Source of the DNA: Chitinivibrionia bacterium
Lineage (GTDB): Bacteria; Krumholzibacteriota; Krumholzibacteriia; WVZY01
DNA length: 8,021 bases
Reading direction: 5' to 3'
Assembly (NCBI GenBank): GCA_016208665.1
Contig: JACQXT010000129.1
Coordinates: 1 to 8,021 of the forward strand
Shown in pieces: positions 4,296 to 8,021 of the stretch; position 1 is the first letter of the stretch; each line of letters opens with the position of its first letter. Both the position numbers and the translations under genes were made by a program. The notes under the pieces are model-generated. The model ran no database searches and was not told the DNA's origin. It was given only the letters and a program-made list of their open reading frames with translations.

Positions 4296-7200
4296 TTACC
4301 CGACCATGGGCATGAGCGACGGGGCAAGGACTTTCAAGATCTGCACGGGCAGAGAACTCGTGAAACCGAACCGGCGCGAATCGGGACCGGAGACATAGAC
4401 CGTCACCGTACCGAAGAAGCGATCGCCGATCATGAAGACGAACGTCGCCGTGCGGTTCTCGATCCATGTCGTGGGCGACGAGGGATCGGCGCCCCATACC
4501 TCGTACCGGTTGTCCCCCGTTCCCGTCTTGCCGCCGACGGGGATAACGGTCCCGTCGTCCCGCACAAACGCTCCCCGCACACGCACGGCCGTTCCGTTTT
4601 CCACCACGCCGATGAGCTCGCGGCGCACGATCGACGCGATCTCTTGAAGCATGACTCTCTCCGGCGGAGCGGCCGCCGCCTTGAGCGCCGTTTCGTACGG
4701 CGTGCCTTCGGCGAAATGAAGGCTCTGCGATCGAGATGTTGCGTACTTGACGCCGTCGTTGACGATTATTCCAACAAGCTCGGCGAGCGCCGCCGGCCGG
4801 TCGGCCGAGCTGCCGATCGCCGTGGCATACGAAGGCACGAGCGCATCGAACGGATAGCCCAAACGCTTCCATCCCTTGTGTATTTCCTCGAATGCCTCGA
4901 TTTCAAGAATCGTCTTGATTCTGCTGTCCTGCGCGTTCTTGCTCCTCGTCTTGAACAGCCAGCGATACACTTCCTGGCGTTCTTTCTCGCTCGCTTCGAT
5001 GGCGTCGGCAAGGAGCGCGTCCGGGCGGCGGCTCAGGTACGCCGCGGTCCACAGTTCGAGGGGATGAATTCTCGCGATGAAGCCTTGATCGGCGAGCGAA
5101 TAAGCGTCCGGAGAGTACTTGTTGTAGTACAGCGCAAGGTCCTTCGCCGGCAGCCGCTCCTCGGATACCCGGCCCCGCATGAAACGCTCGAACGCCCGGA
5201 GGCTCGAATCGGGATTCTGCGCCCGGTAGAGCATCGCCAGGCGGAACGGAGACTTTGCCGCCCGTTGAGAGAGTGCGTCGAAGATCTCGTCCGGCTTCAT
5301 GTCCCGATACTTGCGGTAGAAGCGAATGATGAACTTCTTCCCCTCGTAGTCGGCGAATTGCGAGAGCAGGACCTGGCGGTTGGTCTCTTTCGCGTCCTCG
5401 AGGATTCTTGCGGTCGAGCCCGGCACGGTGAACATGTAGTAATGCACGATATCCGACATGAGACGGATGAACGCGAGATTGACCGACCGATGAAGCGCCT
5501 CTCTGACCGACACGACGCGGTCGTCATCTTCGGGATCGAAGTTGGAAAACTCGTGAAGCCCGCCGCCCGTGAAGAACTTGCAGTCCGGGGCCGCCGAATA
5601 GCGGCGATCCATCGCCGCCTCGAGCATTGCCGACAGGCTCTTGTCGTTCGCATAAGAAAGATAGTCGACGGCCCACCGGCTCAGATGATCGGTGGGTGGA
5701 ACCGCGACGTTCCGGAGCTCGGCCGCAGGCACGTTCGCGTATCGGTCGTAAAGCTCGGCCACGATCTCGAGATACGTGATGAGCGTGCGGAGCTTGGCGG
5801 TGGACCCCAGCTCGAGTTTCGTGCCCTCGTTGATGTTGAGCGGGCGGTCGAAGTTATCCGTCTGGATGCGGAGCACGTTGGCATTGCCTGCATGTTCGTA
5901 GAGCGTGAAGCTGCAGATGACTCCCCCGGTATTCGCGCGATCGAGCAGGTGTTCCCCGAAGAGACCCGCCGATTCGAGGTACGCCGGGTCGCGCAGTTGC
6001 GCAAGCCGGCCCGATACGTCGTCCAGTACGGACTTGTCGAGCGTCGTTTCCACCGAGAGGTCCAGGCGGTCGAGTTCGTACAGGCGCTCGAGGTCGAGCA
6101 GATCGAGGAGATGGATGCGCATTCCCTGCACCGCTTTCGCGCCGGCGTACGGCTGGCGGTGGTTTCCGGGCGCCCTGCGCCGAAGCGTGATGTGCGCTTC
6201 GAGAGCGGCATTGCACAGCTCGGTTGAAATTACTTCCTTATCCGCGAGAACATGGAGGTACCTGTCCGTGAGCGCCGCAAGCGCCTCGGGATCTTCCAGC
6301 AGGAAGTACGTGGGACGCCGGTGCGCGAGAAACAGGCTCAACACCTGGCGGTACGCCTCGGCGCGTTCGGCGAGCTGCATGCCGGATCCGCCGCGGCCCG
6401 GCTGAGAAAGGAGCCGATTCGCTCGATTGTGGTCCGCTCCATACCATACCCACAGGCCGTCCTGCAGGCCTTGCACCTCGCCATACCCCGCAATCGCCGC
6501 GAGGGGGACGGTATTCACGTAATCCAGGACTATCCGGCGGCGGGCCTCCGCGGTCTCCATTCCGTCGAGGTAGCTCCGGCAGGACGCGCTTGCGAGCTGC
6601 AGGAGTTTGTCCCGCGCCGAAACGGTTCGCCCCTGATGCGCATGCCGGTACTTCTCGATCTGCGTGGCAAGCGTGCTTCCTCCGGCGGGCCGTGAGTCGT
6701 CGCCCAGTTTCGTCCACGCCACGTCCATGACTCCCTTTGCAAAACGGTCCCATTCGATCGCGGGATTGCGATACGGATGCTCGGGATCCATGATTTCGCG
6801 GTTCTCGATATAGAATAAGGTGCGAAGAACGAGTTCCGGAATCGAGTCGTACGACGCATAGACGCGTTCGGGAATGCGAAATTCATAGACGACCTCGTCC
6901 TCCTCCGAACGGATCGATAGCCCCGCGCGGCTCTTTTCCCGATAGGCGGGGTAGAGGCCGGATTCGACAGCCCGGTACATCTTCTCGGACATGCGACCCT
7001 GGGATTCGACGACGTAGCCCTTGTCTTCGAGCGCGCCGATCATTTTGGGAAGCCGTGTGTAGCCGAGCCTCTCGTCGTACGGGCCTGTCGTGGGGTAAAT
7101 GACGGATGTGCTCGGGCCCGGGCCGACATCGAAGGTCCTGTCGCTCACGTATCCGGAGATCAGCCGCGACTGTATCCATGAGGTGCGGAACTCCCATGCG

Positions 7201-7373
7201 ACGAGCCCGGAAACGAGCGTCAGGATGAAAAGGAACACCATGAGGACGTGCATCCATCCCGGGGCGCGGCCGATCCATCGCTTGCAAACGAGGAAATCGT
7301 GCCAGAGGAAACGGCCCAGGCTCGAAACATGAGAAAGCACGTTCATATCTATGGCATTCGAAGCGCGTTTCAA
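4296..7373 (-). CDS. Divergent bifunctional class A penicillin-binding protein
   Basis: A 1025-residue inner-membrane peptidoglycan synthase that should polymerise lipid II (GT51 domain) and cross-link stem peptides (transpeptidase domain) in the periplasm. One transmembrane segment lies at about 41-60, giving a short cytoplasmic N-terminus. GT51 motifs are E190 in LFYIENRE (Asn where most enzymes have Asp after the catalytic Glu), GGSTLATQIEKY (231-242), RRRIVLDYVNTVPL (278-291) and YGEVQGLQDGLWVWYG. The transpeptidase has all three active-site motifs: S524-T-A-K527, S630-V-N632 and K949-T-G-T952. The gap between the last two is about 317 residues, longer than usual, owing to a mostly helical insert at about 650-835. 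The TTG start at 7371-7373 is preferred because AAGGA (7384-7380) lies 6 bases upstream; ATG at 7346 lacks a ribosome-binding site. The GGSTLATQIEKYRH pattern marks a conserved but poorly studied subfamily, not PBP1a or PBP1b proper. Confidence 0.93.
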   Translation of the reverse strand: MKRASNAIDMNVLSHVSSLGRFLWHDFLVCKRWIGRAPGWMHVLMVFLFILTLVSGLVAWEFRTSWIQSRLISGYVSDRTFDVGPGPSTSVIYPTTGPYDERLGYTRLPKMIGALEDKGYVVESQGRMSEKMYRAVESGLYPAYREKSRAGLSIRSEEDEVVYEFRIPERVYASYDSIPELVLRTLFYIENREIMDPEHPYRNPAIEWDRFAKGVMDVAWTKLGDDSRPAGGSTLATQIEKYRHAHQGRTVSARDKLLQLASASCRSYLDGMETAEARRRIVLDYVNTVPLAAIAGYGEVQGLQDGLWVWYGADHNRANRLLSQPGRGGSGMQLAERAEAYRQVLSLFLAHRRPTYFLLEDPEALAALTDRYLHVLADKEVISTELCNAALEAHITLRRRAPGNHRQPYAGAKAVQGMRIHLLDLLDLERLYELDRLDLSVETTLDKSVLDDVSGRLAQLRDPAYLESAGLFGEHLLDRANTGGVICSFTLYEHAGNANVLRIQTDNFDRPLNINEGTKLELGSTAKLRTLITYLEIVAELYDRYANVPAAELRNVAVPPTDHLSRWAVDYLSYANDKSLSAMLEAAMDRRYSAAPDCKFFTGGGLHEFSNFDPEDDDRVVSVREALHRSVNLAFIRLMSDIVHYYMFTVPGSTARILEDAKETNRQVLLSQFADYEGKKFIIRFYRKYRDMKPDEIFDALSQRAAKSPFRLAMLYRAQNPDSSLRAFERFMRGRVSEERLPAKDLALYYNKYSPDAYSLADQGFIARIHPLELWTAAYLSRRPDALLADAIEASEKERQEVYRWLFKTRSKNAQDSRIKTILEIEAFEEIHKGWKRLGYPFDALVPSYATAIGSSADRPAALAELVGIIVNDGVKYATSRSQSLHFAEGTPYETALKAAAAPPERVMLQEIASIVRRELIGVVENGTAVRVRGAFVRDDGTVIPVGGKTGTGDNRYEVWGADPSSPTTWIENRTATFVFMIGDRFFGTVTVYVSGPDSRRFGFTSSLPVQILKVLAPSLMPMVG

Positions 7374-7391
7374 GATAATTCCTTACAACCC

Positions 7392-7397
7392 ATTATA
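7392..7397 (-). promoter_or_regulatory. Possible -10 box for the penicillin-binding protein gene
   Basis: The minus strand reads TATAAT exactly, ending about 18 bases before the TTG start. No good -35 hexamer lies 16-18 bases upstream; a GC-rich 6-bp hairpin (7411-7416 with 7423-7428) occupies that place. A transcript from here would have a very short leader beginning at or just before the ribosome-binding site. Confidence 0.35.
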
Positions 7398-7542
7398 TTA
7401 AAACGTTATTGCGCCGGCCTGGCGGCGCTCGCAATGGACGGGAATAGCCGGTTCTTTCCCATGCAACCCCCGTGCCGCCGATGTTCTTCGCGGCCCCGTG
7501 CCCGCCGCGCGTCACCTTTCTCTCACATCTAACCAGCCTGCG

Positions 7543-7567
7543 CCCCTTTCCCACACCCCCCCTCCCC
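7543..7567 (-). other. G-quadruplex motif upstream of the PBP gene
   Basis: On the minus strand the G-tracts are GGGG, GGGGGGG, GGG and GGGG, separated by loops of 1, 3 and 3 bases, which meets the usual G3+N1-7 rule with very short loops. The + strand is the matching C-rich (i-motif) sequence. It lies about 170 bases upstream of the PBP start, on the non-template strand of that gene. Folding in the cell is inference. Confidence 0.65.
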
Positions 7568-7740
7568 GTGCGGTGTTCTTCTCCCACACACAACCCGCCG
7601 CGCATTTTTGAAAAAACATCATATTATTATAACATAAATTCCCCTGGCTATCGATTTCTTCCTTTCCGCGCTAATCGCCTGGGCCGGATATAATCTCCCG
7701 GCTTTTCGCTCCGCAGTTCAAAAGCACGTCCAGCGCCGAG

Positions 7741-7755
7741 ACATGGATGCCATGT
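7741..7755. repeat. Interrupted palindrome ACATGG-N3-CCATGT
   Basis: A perfect 6-3-6 inverted repeat in the region between the two minus-strand genes. A related repeat, CATGTC-AA-GACATG (7832-7845), lies just downstream of the stop of the gene at 7858 and shares the CATGT/ACATG core. Either could be a protein-binding site or arise by chance. Confidence 0.3.
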
Positions 7756-7800
7756 GCAGCCGGCACAACGAGATATCTTGGATCGAATCCCGCAAGCCCT

Positions 7801-7834
7801 AAATAAATGGGGCCGGCCGCGAGGCCGACCCCAT
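7801..7834 (-). terminator. Intrinsic terminator of the right-edge gene
   Basis: On the minus strand, a 12-bp stem (7834-7823 with 7818-7807, one G-T pair) with the loop TCGC is followed by TTATTT, a short T-rich tract. It begins about 24 bases after the stop codon at 7858-7860. The unit to the right therefore probably ends here and the PBP gene is transcribed separately. Confidence 0.8.
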
Positions 7835-7857
7835 GTCAAGACATGCCGCGAAGGAAA

Positions 7858-8021
7858 TTACTTCAGCAGCACCATCTTTTTCGTCTGGTTGAAGTTCTTC
7901 GTTACCAGCTTGTAGAAGTACACGCCGCTGGCGACCGGCTGGCTGTTGTTGTCCATGCCGTCCCAGATGTAGTTCGTATACTTGCCGGCAAGAAGATCCT
8001 TGTCCGCCAACGTCCTGACCA
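7858..8021 (-). CDS. C-terminal end of exported protein with FlgD/Ig-like domain (partial)
   Basis: The last 53 residues of a gene that continues beyond the right edge, ending at TAA (7860-7858). The visible part reads VRTLADKDLLAGKY, then IWDGMDNNSQPVASGVYFYK, then a final TKKMVLLK. This is the pattern of FlgD-type immunoglobulin-like domains placed at the very C-terminus of large secreted or surface proteins (WDG.D..G..V.SGVY.Y.L, then a K-rich strand ending KMVLLK). In several candidate phyla such tails are thought to act in export or surface anchoring, much like type IX secretion C-terminal domains; this is inference for the present protein. The N-terminal part, and hence the activity, is outside the window. 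It has its own terminator (7801-7834) and is not obviously linked to the PBP gene. Confidence 0.82.
   Translation of the reverse strand, partial: VRTLADKDLLAGKYTNYIWDGMDNNSQPVASGVYFYKLVTKNFNQTKKMVLLK

Larger units (their letters stand above)
7374..7857. other. 484-base region without a gene
   Basis: I find no convincing gene. Going left to right, it holds the ribosome-binding site and -10 box of the penicillin-binding protein gene, a GC-rich hairpin (7411-7428), a pyrimidine-rich + strand at about 7445-7600 with a G-quadruplex motif on the minus strand, an AT-rich island at about 7605-7640, a TATAAT on the + strand (7689-7694) without a -35 box, an interrupted palindrome (7741-7755), and the terminator of the gene at 7858. 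Short open frames in it are Arg/Pro/Gly-rich and lack ribosome-binding sites. Confidence 0.6.

Noticed and set aside
4644..6227. A 527-residue open frame on + opposite the PBP gene
   Set aside because: It lies wholly antisense to an intact, motif-complete PBP, is very rich in Arg, Val and Glu, and shows no domain. It is an expected by-product of GC-rich third codon positions.
7472..7693. A 73-residue open frame on + in the pyrimidine-rich block
   Set aside because: Pro/Ser/Arg-rich product explained by the skewed composition; no ribosome-binding site or homology pattern.
7771..7797. GGATCGAATCCC, like a tRNA T-loop
   Set aside because: The flanking bases do not form a 5-bp T-stem, and no acceptor, D or anticodon arm is found upstream.

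Overview
The window looks like chromosomal DNA of an uncultured, probably Gram-negative bacterium with a fairly GC-rich genome (by eye a little under 60% G+C). The sequence itself does not fix the phylum. Three things hint at a lineage: a secreted-protein tail with a FlgD/Ig-like C-terminal fold ending in a KKMVLLK-type tail (common in candidate phyla such as Latescibacterota, Eisenbacteria and their relatives), a divergent class A penicillin-binding protein, and a single-domain RRM protein. No mobile element, CRISPR array, tRNA or rRNA is visible.

Left part (1-4236, all on +). A leader with small hairpins and a clear sigma-70-like promoter (148-176) precedes an orphan NarL/FixJ-type response regulator (273-929). 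A second promoter-like sequence (1039-1067) precedes a short eRF1/Pelota-like protein of the bacterial baeRF group (1094-1816), the superfamily that includes the ribosome hibernation factor Balon. A cobalamin-binding-domain radical SAM enzyme (1880-3316) and a CspA-type cold-shock protein (3347-3556) follow with short gaps and may be read from the same transcript. A 361-base gap holds three stem-loops, a 13-base palindrome over the -35 box of a strong promoter (3689-3716), and a leader of about 195 nt for a small RNA-binding RRM protein (3918-4184). That unit ends at a textbook intrinsic terminator (4211-4236).

Right part (4237-8021, all on -). A 1025-residue bifunctional penicillin-binding protein (4296-7373) converges on the terminator. 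Its upstream region (7374-7857) has no gene but contains a G-quadruplex motif, a strongly pyrimidine-rich + strand, an AT-rich island and a terminator for the next gene. That gene (7858-8021) enters from the right edge as the last 53 residues of a probable exported protein.

How the genes may work together: three of the five left-hand genes act on RNA or ribosomes (baeRF protein, cold-shock protein, RRM protein), and a response regulator lies upstream. A stress- or cold-linked translation/RNA module is a reasonable hypothesis. The radical SAM substrate is unknown, and the link to the cell-wall enzyme is probably only positional.
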